From assembly GCF_005502745.1 (NCBI RefSeq), contig NZ_SCNL01000007.1, forward strand, positions 124,001-188,000: 64,000 nucleotides of DNA. Direction: 5' to 3'. The stretch comes from Sphingomonas sp. 3P27F8 (GTDB lineage Bacteria > Pseudomonadota > Alphaproteobacteria > Sphingomonadales > Sphingomonadaceae). A program made the translations under genes and the position numbers. Below, piece by piece: positions 1-9,459 of this stretch. Position 1 is the first letter of the stretch. Each line of letters starts with the position of its first letter. The notes below the pieces were generated by a model, which worked only from the letters and a program-made list of their open reading frames with translations, ran no database searches and was not told the DNA's origin.

Positions 1-249
1 AAGCATGCGATCGCTCGCCCCGTCCTGCTGCATGTCGCCGGAGAAGATGGTTTTGTCGACAAGGCGACCCAGCAGCGGATGCACGAAGGGCTGGACGATC
101 ATCCGCGCGTGACGATCCACGATTATCCGGGTGAAGACCACGGCTTCGCGACCGAAATGGGCGATCGTCGCTCGGAGAAGGCAGCCGATCTCGCCGACGC
201 GCGGACGGCCGCATTCTTCAAGGAAAATCTTGGCGGGACAAATGTCTAG
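1..249 (+). CDS. Dienelactone hydrolase family protein, C-terminal part (5' end outside window)
   Basis: The reading frame is open from base 1 to a TAG at 247-249, giving 82 codons of the C-terminus. It shows the last two members of the dienelactone hydrolase Cys-Asp-His triad: an Asp in HVAGEDGFVD (fragment residue 16) and a His in YPGEDHGFA (residue 47). Members of this alpha/beta hydrolase family open cyclic lactones or cleave related esters in the cytoplasm; the substrate here is unknown. The nucleophile lies upstream of the window. Its stop codon overlaps that of the convergent ftsK by two bases. A second, complete family member lies at 24490-25164. Confidence 0.8.
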   Translation, partial: KHAIARPVLLHVAGEDGFVDKATQQRMHEGLDDHPRVTIHDYPGEDHGFATEMGDRRSEKAADLADARTAAFFKENLGGTNV

Positions 250-2525
250 ACTGGATGCCCGTCGGCGTCGCGGAGCACTTCGCGGCGGCCGACGTGGTCA
301 GGGCGACCGACGATGCCGTCCTTTTCCATGCGCTCTATAAGCCTCGCTGCGCTGTTGTAGCCGATCCGCAATTGCCGCTGGAGCCAGGAGGTTGATGCCT
401 TCTGGCTCTCGCACACGAGCTGGATAGCAGCGCGATATTGCTGATCCTCGGCCGAATCCTCGCCGGTAGGCGCGCCTTCCAGATCGAAGCTCTGCTCCGG
501 CTCTTCGGTGACGGAGGTGATATAATCGGGCTGCCCCTGTGCGCGCCAATGGTCGGTAACCGCGCGCACTTCGTCGTCCGAGACGAACGGGCCGTGGACG
601 CGGACGATGCCCTTGCCGCCCGGCATGTACAGCATGTCGCCTTTGCCAAGAAGCTGTTCCGCGCCCTGCTCGCCCAGAATGGTGCGAGAATCGATCTTCG
701 ATGTGACGTGGAAGGAAATACGCGTCGGCAGATTCGCCTTGATGACGCCGGTGATGACATCGACCGACGGGCGCTGTGTCGCCATGATGAGGTGGATGCC
801 CGCTGCCCGCGCCTTTTGCGCCAGGCGCTGGATGAGGAACTCCACTTCCTTGCCGGCGGTCATCATCAGGTCGGCGAGTTCGTCGACGATCACGACGATC
901 TGCGGAAGTACCTGATAATCGAGCTGCTCTTCCTCATAGACCGGCTGCCCGTTTTCACCGAAGCCGGTCTGCACCCGGCGGCCGAGCGGGGTGCCCTTGA
1001 TGCGCGCGGCGCGCACCTTGTCGTTGAAGCTCCCGAGCGAGCGCACCCCGAGCGAAGACATCTGCCGGTAGCGATCCTCCATTTGCTCGACTGCCCATTT
1101 GAGCGCGCGTACCGCCTTGGCAGGGTCGGTGACGACGGGGGCGAGCAGATGCGGAATGTCGTCATACATCGACAGCTCGAGCATCTTGGGATCGATCATG
1201 ATCATTCGGCACTGATCCGGTGTGAGCCGGTATAGCAGTGAAAGGATCATGCAATTGAGGCCGACCGACTTGCCGGAGCCGGTGGTGCCGGCGACCAGCA
1301 GATGCGGCATCGGCGCCAGATCGGCGATTACCGGATCACCCGCGATATTTTTACCAAGGATTACAGGTAGTTGCGCGGATTGATCCTCGAAGGTCTGCGA
1401 TCCGACCAATTCGTGCAGTGACACTGTCTCGCGCTTGGCGTTGGGCAGCTCGATGCCGATCACGGTGCGCCCCGGTATTGTCGCGACCCGGGCCGAGATC
1501 GCGGACATGTTGCGCGCGATATCGTCGGCGAGGCTGACGACGCGGGTGGCCTTGATGCCTGGCGCCGGCTCGAGTTCGTACATCGTGACGACGGGGCCGG
1601 GGCGGACCTCCTTGATCTCGCCACGCACATTGAAATCGTCCAGCACGGTTTCGAGCAGGCGCGCGTTGCGTTCAAGCGCGGCCTTGTCGATCGTCACGTT
1701 CTGCGAAGGCGGTGCGGGCGTCAGCAGGTCGAGCGACGGCAGCGTGTAATTGTCGCGCAGGTCAAGCCGTTGCTGCTGTTGCGATTTCGGCCGTGCGATC
1801 GAGGGGGCCAGCGTCCGGTCGCTGATGACCGGGCCGGGGCGGGGATCGGGCTGCGCGACCGGGCGTGGAGTGACTGGGCGGCGGATCAGCTCGAGCGGAA
1901 TATCTTCGTCGTCGATCGCGGCGGGGCGATCACGCCTGGCCCGCCATACGCGCGGCAATGCGATATCGATGCTCCGCCCCCACAACGCGGCGCCGGCGAT
2001 CCCGGTGAGCAGCCCCATCACGATCACCGCCCAGTAGGTGACGGCAGGATTCCCGGCGAACGACACCGCCCAGCGCGTCGCGGCAACCACGCCGAGGCCA
2101 ATTGCGCCCCCCCAGCCGAACGGCAGCGCCGGCACCGCGCCGTTCGCGACGCAGCCGAGCGCGGTCGCCATCAGCGAGACGCCGAGCGCGGCATTGCGAA
2201 GCATCCGCCACCATTCACCCGCTGGCTGATCGCGCCACAGCCGCAGCGCGACGATCGGGCCGATCGGCAGAAGCAACGACACCGCCGGGCCCAGGGTCGT
2301 GAGCGCGATATCCGCGAACCATGCGCCCGGCGCTCCGATCAGATTGTGGATCGTGTCGCCAGCCGCGGTGTTGAGCGCGGCATCGCCCGGCGAATAGGTC
2401 GCCAGCGCCAGTGCCGCCAGCACGGTTGCCACCAGCAGCGCGAGCGCAACGATCAGCGCGCCACTGCGCACTGCTCCCGCTTTCACCGTTTCGCGCCACA
2501 GCGACGCATCCGCCCGGCTCGCCAT
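246..2525 (-). CDS. ftsK: DNA translocase FtsK
   Basis: This 759-residue septal DNA translocase pumps chromosome termini across the closing division septum and activates Xer recombination at dif. About four hydrophobic segments fill the first 185 residues, followed by a short Pro/Arg/Gln-rich linker (to about residue 260, including QQQQ). The RecA-like motor has a Walker A GTTGSGKS near residue 412 and a Walker B IVVIVDELAD. A C-terminal winged-helix gamma domain follows (LQRQLRIGYNSAARLIERM). The linker is much shorter than in E. coli FtsK, which is usual for alphaproteobacteria. The ATG at 2525 begins MASRADASLW. It is divergent from the UbiH-type gene across 118 bases that must hold both promoters. 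A partner recombinase, xerC, lies 13 kb away. Confidence 0.97.
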   Translation of the reverse strand: MASRADASLWRETVKAGAVRSGALIVALALLVATVLAALALATYSPGDAALNTAAGDTIHNLIGAPGAWFADIALTTLGPAVSLLLPIGPIVALRLWRDQPAGEWWRMLRNAALGVSLMATALGCVANGAVPALPFGWGGAIGLGVVAATRWAVSFAGNPAVTYWAVIVMGLLTGIAGAALWGRSIDIALPRVWRARRDRPAAIDDEDIPLELIRRPVTPRPVAQPDPRPGPVISDRTLAPSIARPKSQQQQRLDLRDNYTLPSLDLLTPAPPSQNVTIDKAALERNARLLETVLDDFNVRGEIKEVRPGPVVTMYELEPAPGIKATRVVSLADDIARNMSAISARVATIPGRTVIGIELPNAKRETVSLHELVGSQTFEDQSAQLPVILGKNIAGDPVIADLAPMPHLLVAGTTGSGKSVGLNCMILSLLYRLTPDQCRMIMIDPKMLELSMYDDIPHLLAPVVTDPAKAVRALKWAVEQMEDRYRQMSSLGVRSLGSFNDKVRAARIKGTPLGRRVQTGFGENGQPVYEEEQLDYQVLPQIVVIVDELADLMMTAGKEVEFLIQRLAQKARAAGIHLIMATQRPSVDVITGVIKANLPTRISFHVTSKIDSRTILGEQGAEQLLGKGDMLYMPGGKGIVRVHGPFVSDDEVRAVTDHWRAQGQPDYITSVTEEPEQSFDLEGAPTGEDSAEDQQYRAAIQLVCESQKASTSWLQRQLRIGYNSAARLIERMEKDGIVGRPDHVGRREVLRDADGHPV

Positions 2526-2643
2526 TGCCTAAAATCCCCCAACGATTTCCTGAGATCAGCCCGCAGGAATCATCTGCCTCGCCGAGTCTCGCGTCAAGAC
2601 GCCGCGATTGGCAGCGCGTCGGATCGCGGATAGAGCGTGTCGC

Positions 2644-3858
2644 ATGGATCACGCAGATGTCCTTATCCTGGGTGGCGGGCTGGTAGGCGCCACGCTTGCG
2701 CTCGCGCTGGATCGCCACGGCCTGACGACGATCGTCGTCGATCCGGCGGATCCCGCCGTCACGCTTGCCGCCGGTTTCGATGGACGCGCCTCGGCGATCG
2801 CCAGCGCGAGCCACCGGATGCTGGAGGCGATCGGCGTGGCAGATGGGCTGGCCGGGCACGGCTGCGAGATAAGGCATATCCGCGTGAGCGACGGGCTTGC
2901 GCCGGGGAAGCTCGATTTCATCCCCGATCCGGATGATGGCGCGCTCGGCACGATGTACGAAAACAGGCGGTTGCGGCTGGCGCTGGGCGAGGCACTTGGC
3001 CGGTCGTCGGTCGATCTGCGGATGAAGACGCGGGCCGTCAGCGTGGAGCGTGGGCCACGCGGCGTCACCGCGACACTGTCGTCTGGCGAGACGGTGACGG
3101 CATCGCTGCTGGTTGCGGCGGAAGGGCGCAATTCGCCTATCCGTGCAGCGGCGGGGATCGATGTCGCGCACTGGCATTACGATCACACCGCGATCATTTC
3201 AGCCTTCCGCCACGAACGATCGCACGAGGATACCGCCTACGAGATTTTCTATCCGGCCGGTCCGTTCGCGTTGCTGCCGCTGGTCGATGACGAGATCGGG
3301 CACCGTTCCGCGATCGTCTGGACGGTGAAGCGGGCGGATGCGCCCGCGATGCTGAAGCTTGGCGAACGGGCGTTTCTGGCGGAGGCGCAGAAGCGGATGG
3401 GCGGATTCCTCGGCGAACTTTCCGCCGCGGCCGCGCGCTCCAGCTATCCGCTCGGCTTTCACCACGCGGCGAGGATCACCGGAGAGCGGCTTGCGCTGGT
3501 CGGCGATGCCGCGCACGGGATTCATCCGATCGCCGGGCAGGGTCTCAATCTGGGCTTCCGCGATGTCGCCGCGCTGGCCGAGGTGCTGGTCGAGGGACGG
3601 CGGCTGGGGCTGGAGGCAGGCGATGCGCAATTGCTCGATCGCTATCAGCGCTGGCGCAGCCTCGATACGCTGATGGTAGCCGGGGCTACCGACGCTTTGA
3701 ACCGGCTGTTCGGCATCCCGGGCCGCGCCGCGAGCGCCATCCGGCGGTTCGGGATCTCCGCAGTGGACCGCATCCCGCCCCTGAAGGCGCGCTTCATGGC
3801 TGAGGCGCGCGGCGAGAGCGGGGCGCTGCCCAAGCTGTTGCAGGGGCTGAACATCTAG
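2644..3858 (+). CDS. FAD-dependent UbiH/UbiF/Coq6-family ubiquinone biosynthesis hydroxylase
   Basis: This 404-residue flavoprotein monooxygenase belongs to the family that hydroxylates the aromatic ring during ubiquinone synthesis, at the inner face of the membrane. Visible features are the N-terminal Rossmann motif GGGLVG (residues 10-15), a DGRASAIA segment near residue 43, and the second FAD-binding motif GDAAHGIHPIAGQGLNLG from about residue 286. The ATG at 2644 places the dinucleotide fold at the usual distance from the N-terminus; an upstream in-frame TTG at 2608 would add an Arg-rich leader and is less likely. Which ring carbon is hydroxylated cannot be read from the sequence, and alphaproteobacterial members vary in regioselectivity. 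Confidence 0.88.
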   Translation: MDHADVLILGGGLVGATLALALDRHGLTTIVVDPADPAVTLAAGFDGRASAIASASHRMLEAIGVADGLAGHGCEIRHIRVSDGLAPGKLDFIPDPDDGALGTMYENRRLRLALGEALGRSSVDLRMKTRAVSVERGPRGVTATLSSGETVTASLLVAAEGRNSPIRAAAGIDVAHWHYDHTAIISAFRHERSHEDTAYEIFYPAGPFALLPLVDDEIGHRSAIVWTVKRADAPAMLKLGERAFLAEAQKRMGGFLGELSAAAARSSYPLGFHHAARITGERLALVGDAAHGIHPIAGQGLNLGFRDVAALAEVLVEGRRLGLEAGDAQLLDRYQRWRSLDTLMVAGATDALNRLFGIPGRAASAIRRFGISAVDRIPPLKARFMAEARGESGALPKLLQGLNI

Positions 3859-3867
3859 GCGTTGGCG

Positions 3868-4530
3868 TCAAGCCGCCAACGGGAAGCGCAACAGGCGGTT
3901 CTCGACCGGCACCAGCGCTTCGCCCCGATCGCCCAGTGCGCGCGCGATCGCACTGTGCGTCGCGTCCAGCCCGCCGGTAAGTGCCCCAAATGCGGGCAGC
4001 ACGATCTTGCGGTGGCTCGCGACGAAGCAGCGCCGCGATACCAGCCGGCCGCGCACGCGAATGCGCAAGCGGGGATGGAAATGCCCGGAAAGTTCCGGGC
4101 GCTGGTCGGCGGGATCGGCCTCGTGGCGTAGCAGCAGGCCGTCGACCATCGCTTCTGCGAGGATTTCGCCGCCACGGCGCTCGGCGTGGACTGGATCGTG
4201 ATTGCCGGTGATCCAGATCCAGCGCGTGCGGGCCATCAGCCCCGCCAACATCTCACGCGCGCCTTCCGTAAGCCGTTCGCCGCCCGTGACGTCATGAAAG
4301 CTGTCGCCCAGGCACCAGATCTCTCGCGCATCGGTCGCGGTGGCGAGCGCGGTGAGATCGGTGAGTGTGGCGATCGAATCATAAGGCGGCAGCATCTGCC
4401 CGGCGCGCGCGAAGGAGCTCGCCTTTTCCAGATGAAGGTCCGCCACCAGCAGCGCCTTGCGCGCCGGCCAGAACAGCGCGCCTTCCTGCAGCGCGATCAG
4501 GTTGTGGCCGGCGAACGAAAAGGGAACCAT
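3868..4530 (-). CDS. pdeM: Ligase-associated DNA damage response endonuclease PdeM (metallophosphoesterase)
   Basis: The product is 220 residues of the calcineurin-like metallophosphoesterase fold. Metal ligands are visible as D31/H33 (ADLHLEK), D76 (CLGDSFHD), N110/H111 (ITGNHDP) and H150/H152 (SGHFHPR). PdeM proteins usually occur with a DEXH helicase, an exonuclease and an ATP-dependent DNA ligase in a bacterial DNA repair module. Here the DEXH helicase lies 2.5 kb upstream on the same strand, separated by two peptidase genes, and no ligase or exonuclease gene is in the window. The ATG at 4530 (MVPFSFAG) matches the family N-terminus. It ends 9 bases from the convergent UbiH-type gene. Confidence 0.88.
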   Translation of the reverse strand: MVPFSFAGHNLIALQEGALFWPARKALLVADLHLEKASSFARAGQMLPPYDSIATLTDLTALATATDAREIWCLGDSFHDVTGGERLTEGAREMLAGLMARTRWIWITGNHDPVHAERRGGEILAEAMVDGLLLRHEADPADQRPELSGHFHPRLRIRVRGRLVSRRCFVASHRKIVLPAFGALTGGLDATHSAIARALGDRGEALVPVENRLLRFPLAA

Positions 4531-4565
4531 TGCGCTGCCATGCCGGAAGCGCGCGGCCTGATCAA

Positions 4566-5963
4566 CTAGCCGCCATATGCCTTGACGAGATCGAACAGAT
4601 AATCGCGGCCCTGATAGAGTGCGGAGACACGAATCCGCTCGTCCAGCCCGTGAATGCCGTTCAGATCCTGCTCCACCAGAATGCCCGGCGCGCCATAGAC
4701 GGGCATGCCGATCTTGCCGAAGAACACGGCGTCGGTCGCGCCTGTGGACATCATCGGTACAAGCGGGATTCCGGCAAAATATTTTTCTCCCAGCGCCTTC
4801 ATCGGGCCAACGATCTTCGGATCGAGCTTCGGCGGAACGGCGATCGGGCGGACGGGCTGATTGGCGGTGACGGTCACCTTCGGGCCGGCAAGCTCCTGAA
4901 GCTTGGCGAGCGTGCCGTCGACCGTTTCGCCAGGAAAGATGCGGCAGTTTACGTTGGCGGTGGCGCGCTGCGGCAGCGCGTTTTCGGCGTGCCCCGCATT
5001 GACGAGCGTTGCTACGCATGTGGTGCGCAATGTCGAATGCAGCACCTTGTCGCGGCTGACGATCGCATCGGCCTGTTTGTCCGTCGGGTTCGCGAGCAGC
5101 CGGTTGATCGCCGCCGCTACCGGCGCGGGCACCGCCTTCGTCGTCGCCGCGAAGAAGGCGCGGGTGGTGTCGGTGAACTTCACCGGAAAATCATATCCCT
5201 GAACGGCCTTGAGCGCGTCATCCAGTTCGTAGATCGCATTTTCCGGGGTCGGCGCGGAGCTGTGGCCGCCAGGATTCGTGGCGACGAATGTGAAATTCTG
5301 CGCCGCCTTCTCGCCTACCTGTACCGCCAGCACCTGTGGCTTGCCATTGGCGTCGAAGCGGCCGCCGCCGCCCTCGTTCAGCGCGAATTCGCCGCTCACC
5401 AGCTCCGGTCGGTTGGCGGTCAGCCAGTCGGCGCCGTTGAAGGCGTAGGTGGTTTCCTCGCCACAGGTCAGCGCCAGCTTGATCGTGCGCTTGGGGCGAT
5501 AATTCTGTTGCTTGAAGCGGATCATCGCATCCGCCCACACCGCCGCCATCGCCTTGTCGTCCACGGTGCCGCGCGCATAATAAAAGCCGTTTTCTTCGAC
5601 GAGCTTGAACGGATCGCGTTTCCAGTCCTCGCGCTTGGCGGCCACCACGTCGATATGGCCGAGCAGCAGCATCGGCTTGGCCCTGGCATCCGATCCTTTG
5701 AGGATGGCGACCACGCCGCCGTCGTCGGGATGTTCGGGCACGGAGAATTGGGTGATGTCGGCATCGGTATAGCCCGCCGCCTTAAGCCGTGTGGCGATCT
5801 GCGCGGCGGCCTTGGTGCAACTGCCTACACCGACCACCGTATTGGTTTCGACCAGTTCCTTGTAGAGCGAGAAGAACGCCTTCTGGTCCGGGCGCACCTG
5901 CGCTTCGGCGATGGCAGGGGCGAGCCCCAGCACGGCAATTCCGGCCAACAGCACAGCCCGCAT
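4566..5963 (-). CDS. M20/M25/M40 family metallopeptidase, exported
   Basis: The product is 465 residues, starting with a signal peptide (MRAVLLAGIAVLGLAPAIAEA, cleavage after AEA) and therefore probably periplasmic. The dinuclear zinc site of M20 peptidases is visible: H103 with D105 in LLGHIDVVAA, D135 in GTVDDKA, and the Glu pair in TCGEE at 169-170. A dimerisation-type lid domain occupies the middle. Family members cleave dipeptides or N-acyl amino acids; the substrate is not predictable. It lies 35 bases upstream of pdeM on the same strand and 64 bases downstream of the retropepsin-like gene, so the three may be co-transcribed. Confidence 0.9.
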   Translation of the reverse strand: MRAVLLAGIAVLGLAPAIAEAQVRPDQKAFFSLYKELVETNTVVGVGSCTKAAAQIATRLKAAGYTDADITQFSVPEHPDDGGVVAILKGSDARAKPMLLLGHIDVVAAKREDWKRDPFKLVEENGFYYARGTVDDKAMAAVWADAMIRFKQQNYRPKRTIKLALTCGEETTYAFNGADWLTANRPELVSGEFALNEGGGGRFDANGKPQVLAVQVGEKAAQNFTFVATNPGGHSSAPTPENAIYELDDALKAVQGYDFPVKFTDTTRAFFAATTKAVPAPVAAAINRLLANPTDKQADAIVSRDKVLHSTLRTTCVATLVNAGHAENALPQRATANVNCRIFPGETVDGTLAKLQELAGPKVTVTANQPVRPIAVPPKLDPKIVGPMKALGEKYFAGIPLVPMMSTGATDAVFFGKIGMPVYGAPGILVEQDLNGIHGLDERIRVSALYQGRDYLFDLVKAYGG

Positions 5964-6027
5964 TCAATTTCTCCCTGCGACGATCACGCGCGGATCGTTG
6001 CAGCGAAAGTCGCGTGGCGCAACTGCT

Positions 6028-6969
6028 TCAGCTCGACAGCGCATTCCTGGGCATGATGAACCGCACTTCGCGATTGGCGAAATCGATGTTGATCCGGCGA
6101 AACAGCTTGAGCGCGTCCATTCCCAGCATCAGCGCCGGCCGGTTTTCCAGGCCAAAGGCCTTGAAGGGCGGCGCTTCGTTTTCCGCATAGGCGATTGGCA
6201 TGTCGTTGATCGTCATCGACCCGAGCTTGATCGTATTGAGCGCGGTGTAGTTCACGGTCACCGCCTCGCCCGTCACGCCCGTCAGCGTGATCGGCACGCC
6301 CTTCTTGCCGCGCCGCATGACTGCGCGTTCGAGCGCGCGATTGCCCATCGTCACTGCGGATCCGGTATCCAGGATCACGCGTACTTTCTCGCGCCCGACA
6401 TAGGCCTCGGTCACGACCAGTTGGCCGAACAGGTTGCGCGCCTTGACGACGATCTCGTCCGGCTCATGCCGATCGGAGGATGCCCGTCGCCGCGACGGCG
6501 ATACGAGCATCGACCCTTTCTCGAAATCGATCGCCAGCGCATGGCCCTGAAGCGAATCGATCCCAAGCATCCCGGGCGCGCCGAGAAAGCGCCCCTCGAA
6601 CGCTGGCGCCTCGATCCGCTCGCTGCCAAGCGCGCCGACCGTGATGGAGGGAATGACGACGGTCGCAACCTCGCTCACGCCGGTCATCGCCGTCACGCGC
6701 ACGATCGGCCCGGCCGACAGCCGCAGCGAGCCCGCCAGTTCGCGGCTGACGACAGTGCGCTGCGCGCCCGTATCGATGATGAAGCGATATGGCCCCGCCC
6801 CGGAGATGTGGACGGGCACCGTCATCCGCTCCCCATTGGCGCCGAACGCCAGCAGGTCTCCCAGCGGCGGGTTGGGGTCCGTGGCGGGCGGAACAGCCGG
6901 GGCTGGTTGCTGCACCGGGGATTGCGCAGCAAGAAGCAGCAGCAACGGCATGGCGAGCACGCGTTTCAT
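6028..6969 (-). CDS. Retropepsin-like aspartic protease with two DTG motifs, exported
   Basis: The predicted protein has 313 residues, with an N-terminal signal (MKRVLAMPLLLLLAAQ) and a Pro/Gln-rich spacer. Two aspartic protease half-sites follow: FIIDTG at 66-68 and VILDTG at 201-203. Each is followed by a hydrophobic GMLGIDSL / LMLGMDAL segment typical of retropepsin folds. A single chain could therefore form the complete two-Asp active site. The ATG at 6969 is preferred over an in-frame TTG at 7005 because it begins at the signal peptide. It sits between the DEXH helicase (42 bases upstream) and the M20 peptidase. Substrate unknown. A second double-DTG protein, with a PDZ domain, lies at 28764-29969. 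Confidence 0.82.
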   Translation of the reverse strand: MKRVLAMPLLLLLAAQSPVQQPAPAVPPATDPNPPLGDLLAFGANGERMTVPVHISGAGPYRFIIDTGAQRTVVSRELAGSLRLSAGPIVRVTAMTGVSEVATVVIPSITVGALGSERIEAPAFEGRFLGAPGMLGIDSLQGHALAIDFEKGSMLVSPSRRRASSDRHEPDEIVVKARNLFGQLVVTEAYVGREKVRVILDTGSAVTMGNRALERAVMRRGKKGVPITLTGVTGEAVTVNYTALNTIKLGSMTINDMPIAYAENEAPPFKAFGLENRPALMLGMDALKLFRRINIDFANREVRFIMPRNALSS

Positions 6970-7011
6970 GGTGCGGAGGGTGCGCCCGAATCGGGCCTTT
7001 CGCAAGCGAAA

Positions 7012-9429
7012 TCACTCCGCCCGCATCGCGTCCTGCGCCAGTGCCTCCGCCTCCAGCAAAAGCGCGTCGTCGGCGAGCCCCGTCGCCACGCGTTCGCGCC
7101 CGATCAGCACCAGCACCGGCACCGCCAACGGCGACACGCGCGGGAGGTCGACATGCAGCATCGTGCCGGCCGCGCGATCCAGCAGGTCCGCCAGGCGTCC
7201 CACGTCGGTCATCCGCGCGCGTGCGTCCGCCCATGCCGCCTCGAGCAGCACATGCCCCGGCTCGTAACGGCGCAGCACATCATAGATCAGATCGGTGGAG
7301 AAGGTGACCTGCTTGCCCGTCTTGCGCTTGCCCGGGTGTTGCCGCTCCACCAGCCCCCCGATAACCGCAACTTCGCGAAAGGCGCGCTTCAGCAGATGCG
7401 ACTGCTGCACCCACTCGACGAATTCCTGTTCGAGGATATCGGGCGAGAACAGCGCGGCGGGATCGGTGACTGGATCGAGCGAATAGCAGGCCAGCGCATA
7501 ATCCGATGCGACGAAGCCGAGCGGCTTCAGCCCCTGCGTTTCCATCCGGCGTGTGATGAGCATGCCGAGCGACTGATGCGCATTCCACCCCTCGAAACTA
7601 TAGACGACCATGTAATGTCGCCCCTCGCGCGGGAATGTCTCGACCAGCAGCTGGTCAGGCCGCGGCAGCGCGGAACGACGCTCCTGCATTTCCAGCCATA
7701 TACGCACGTCATCGGGAAAGCGCTTCCACTCGTCGGGCGACGCGAGGAAGGTGCGGACGCGATCGGCAAGGTTGGTGGAGAGCGGCATGCGGCTGCCGCC
7801 ATAGGTGGGGATGCGCGCAGGGCGCGCGGTAGCGCGGACGATCAGATCCTCGCCGTCGATCTTCTCCACCTCCAGGCTCATCCCCGCGAAGAAGAAGGTA
7901 TCGCCCGGAGACAGCGTCGCGGCGAAGCCCTCTTCCACCTTGCCCAGCGCGCGGCCGTTCCTGAAGCGCACGCGGAGCATCATCGCCTCCACGATGATCC
8001 CGGCATTCAGGCGATGTTGCGCGATGAACTTCGGGTGGCTCACGCGCCACGGCCCGTCCGGTTCCTTCACCAGGCGGCGGAAGCGGTCATAAGCGCGCAG
8101 CGAATAGCCGCCGTCGCTGATGAAGCCGATCACGCGCGCGAACGTTTGCGCATCGAGCGCCGAATAGGGCAGCGCCGATCGCACCTCGTCCAGCAGCGCC
8201 GCCTCGTCGAACGGCGCGGCGCAGGCGCAGGCCATCACATGCTGCGCCAGCACATCGAGCGCGCCGGCACGAAACGGCTCACCGTCCAGCTCGCCGGCTT
8301 CCACGGCGTCGAGCGCCGCGCGCGCCTCCAGATATTCGAATCGGTTGCCGGGCACGAGGATGGCTTCGGACGGCTCGTCGAGCCGATGATTGCTGCGCCC
8401 GATCCGCTGCAACAATCGCGACGATCCCTTGGGGGCGCCCATCTGGATCACGCAATCGACATCACCCCAGTCGACTCCCAGATCGAGGCTGGCGGTGGCG
8501 ACCAGCGCGCGCAGCCGCCCGGCCGCCATCGCGCCCTCCACTTTCTGTCGAGCCTCCTTGTCAAGGCTGCCGTGGTGGATGCCGATCGGAAGCTGGAGCG
8601 CGTTCTCCTTCCACAGATCCTGAAAAATCAGCTCGGCCAGGCTGCGCGTGTTGCAAAAGACGATCGTCGTCCTGTGCGTCTCGATCTCGGCCATCACCTG
8701 CCGTGCGGCGTAGCGGCCCGAATGGCCGGCCCATGGCACTTTGTCCTCCGGCAGCAGGATCGCGATATCGGGATCGACGCCGGGATCGCCCTTCACGAGG
8801 CTCACCGCCTCAATATCGCCATCGGGGGCGAGCCAGGCGCGGTAATCGTCGGGATCGGCGACGGTGGCGGAAAGCGCGACGCGGCGGCATGCGGGCGCGA
8901 TCCGCTGGAGCCTCGCCATCGCCAGTGCGAGCAGATCGCCGCGCTTGCCGCTGGCGAAGGCGTGCACCTCGTCGACCACGATCGTCTTCAGGCTGGCGAA
9001 CATCAGGAAGCTGTCGGGATAGGAGAGCAGCAGCGAGAGCGATTCGGGCGTCGTCAGCAATATCTGCGGCGGCCGGATGCGCTGGCGCGCCTTGCGATCG
9101 GAAGGCGTGTCGCCGGTGCGGGTCTCGACGCGGATATCAAGCCCCATCTCGTCGATCGGGGTGACGAGGTTGCGCGCTATATCCACCGCCAGCGCCTTCA
9201 ACGGCGAGACATAGAGCGTGTGCAGTCCATCGGTCGGCCGTTCGATCAGCTCGGTCAGCGTCGGCAGGAAACCTGCCAGGGTCTTTCCCGCCCCGGTCGC
9301 CGCGACGAGCAGCGCGTGGCGGCCGGCGCGCGCTTCGGCCAGCATCGCGCGCTGATGGCGGCGCGGCTGCCAGCCGCGTTCTGCGAACCAGGCGGCGAGC
9401 ACGGCGGGAAGTTGCGGGTCGTCGGCCAC
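7012..9429 (-). CDS. Ligase-associated DNA damage response DEXH-box helicase
   Basis: This is an 805-residue superfamily 2 helicase of the Lhr-like, ligase-associated group. The ATP site is ATGAGKT at 44-50, the DEVH box lies near residue 152 (IVVDEVHAFA), a SAT motif follows (ALSATVADPD), and motif VI is near residue 343 (LQRIGRSNH). The long C-terminal part, about 400 residues, carries the winged-helix and DUF-type region of this family. Such helicases are genetically tied to PdeM and an ATP-dependent ligase. pdeM is present 2.5 kb downstream but the ligase and exonuclease partners are not in the window. The ATG at 9429 begins MADDPQLPAV. Confidence 0.92.
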   Translation of the reverse strand: MADDPQLPAVLAAWFAERGWQPRRHQRAMLAEARAGRHALLVAATGAGKTLAGFLPTLTELIERPTDGLHTLYVSPLKALAVDIARNLVTPIDEMGLDIRVETRTGDTPSDRKARQRIRPPQILLTTPESLSLLLSYPDSFLMFASLKTIVVDEVHAFASGKRGDLLALAMARLQRIAPACRRVALSATVADPDDYRAWLAPDGDIEAVSLVKGDPGVDPDIAILLPEDKVPWAGHSGRYAARQVMAEIETHRTTIVFCNTRSLAELIFQDLWKENALQLPIGIHHGSLDKEARQKVEGAMAAGRLRALVATASLDLGVDWGDVDCVIQMGAPKGSSRLLQRIGRSNHRLDEPSEAILVPGNRFEYLEARAALDAVEAGELDGEPFRAGALDVLAQHVMACACAAPFDEAALLDEVRSALPYSALDAQTFARVIGFISDGGYSLRAYDRFRRLVKEPDGPWRVSHPKFIAQHRLNAGIIVEAMMLRVRFRNGRALGKVEEGFAATLSPGDTFFFAGMSLEVEKIDGEDLIVRATARPARIPTYGGSRMPLSTNLADRVRTFLASPDEWKRFPDDVRIWLEMQERRSALPRPDQLLVETFPREGRHYMVVYSFEGWNAHQSLGMLITRRMETQGLKPLGFVASDYALACYSLDPVTDPAALFSPDILEQEFVEWVQQSHLLKRAFREVAVIGGLVERQHPGKRKTGKQVTFSTDLIYDVLRRYEPGHVLLEAAWADARARMTDVGRLADLLDRAAGTMLHVDLPRVSPLAVPVLVLIGRERVATGLADDALLLEAEALAQDAMRAE

Positions 9430-9459
9430 TGCCGGCCAATATGGGGTGTCCCTGCGGGG

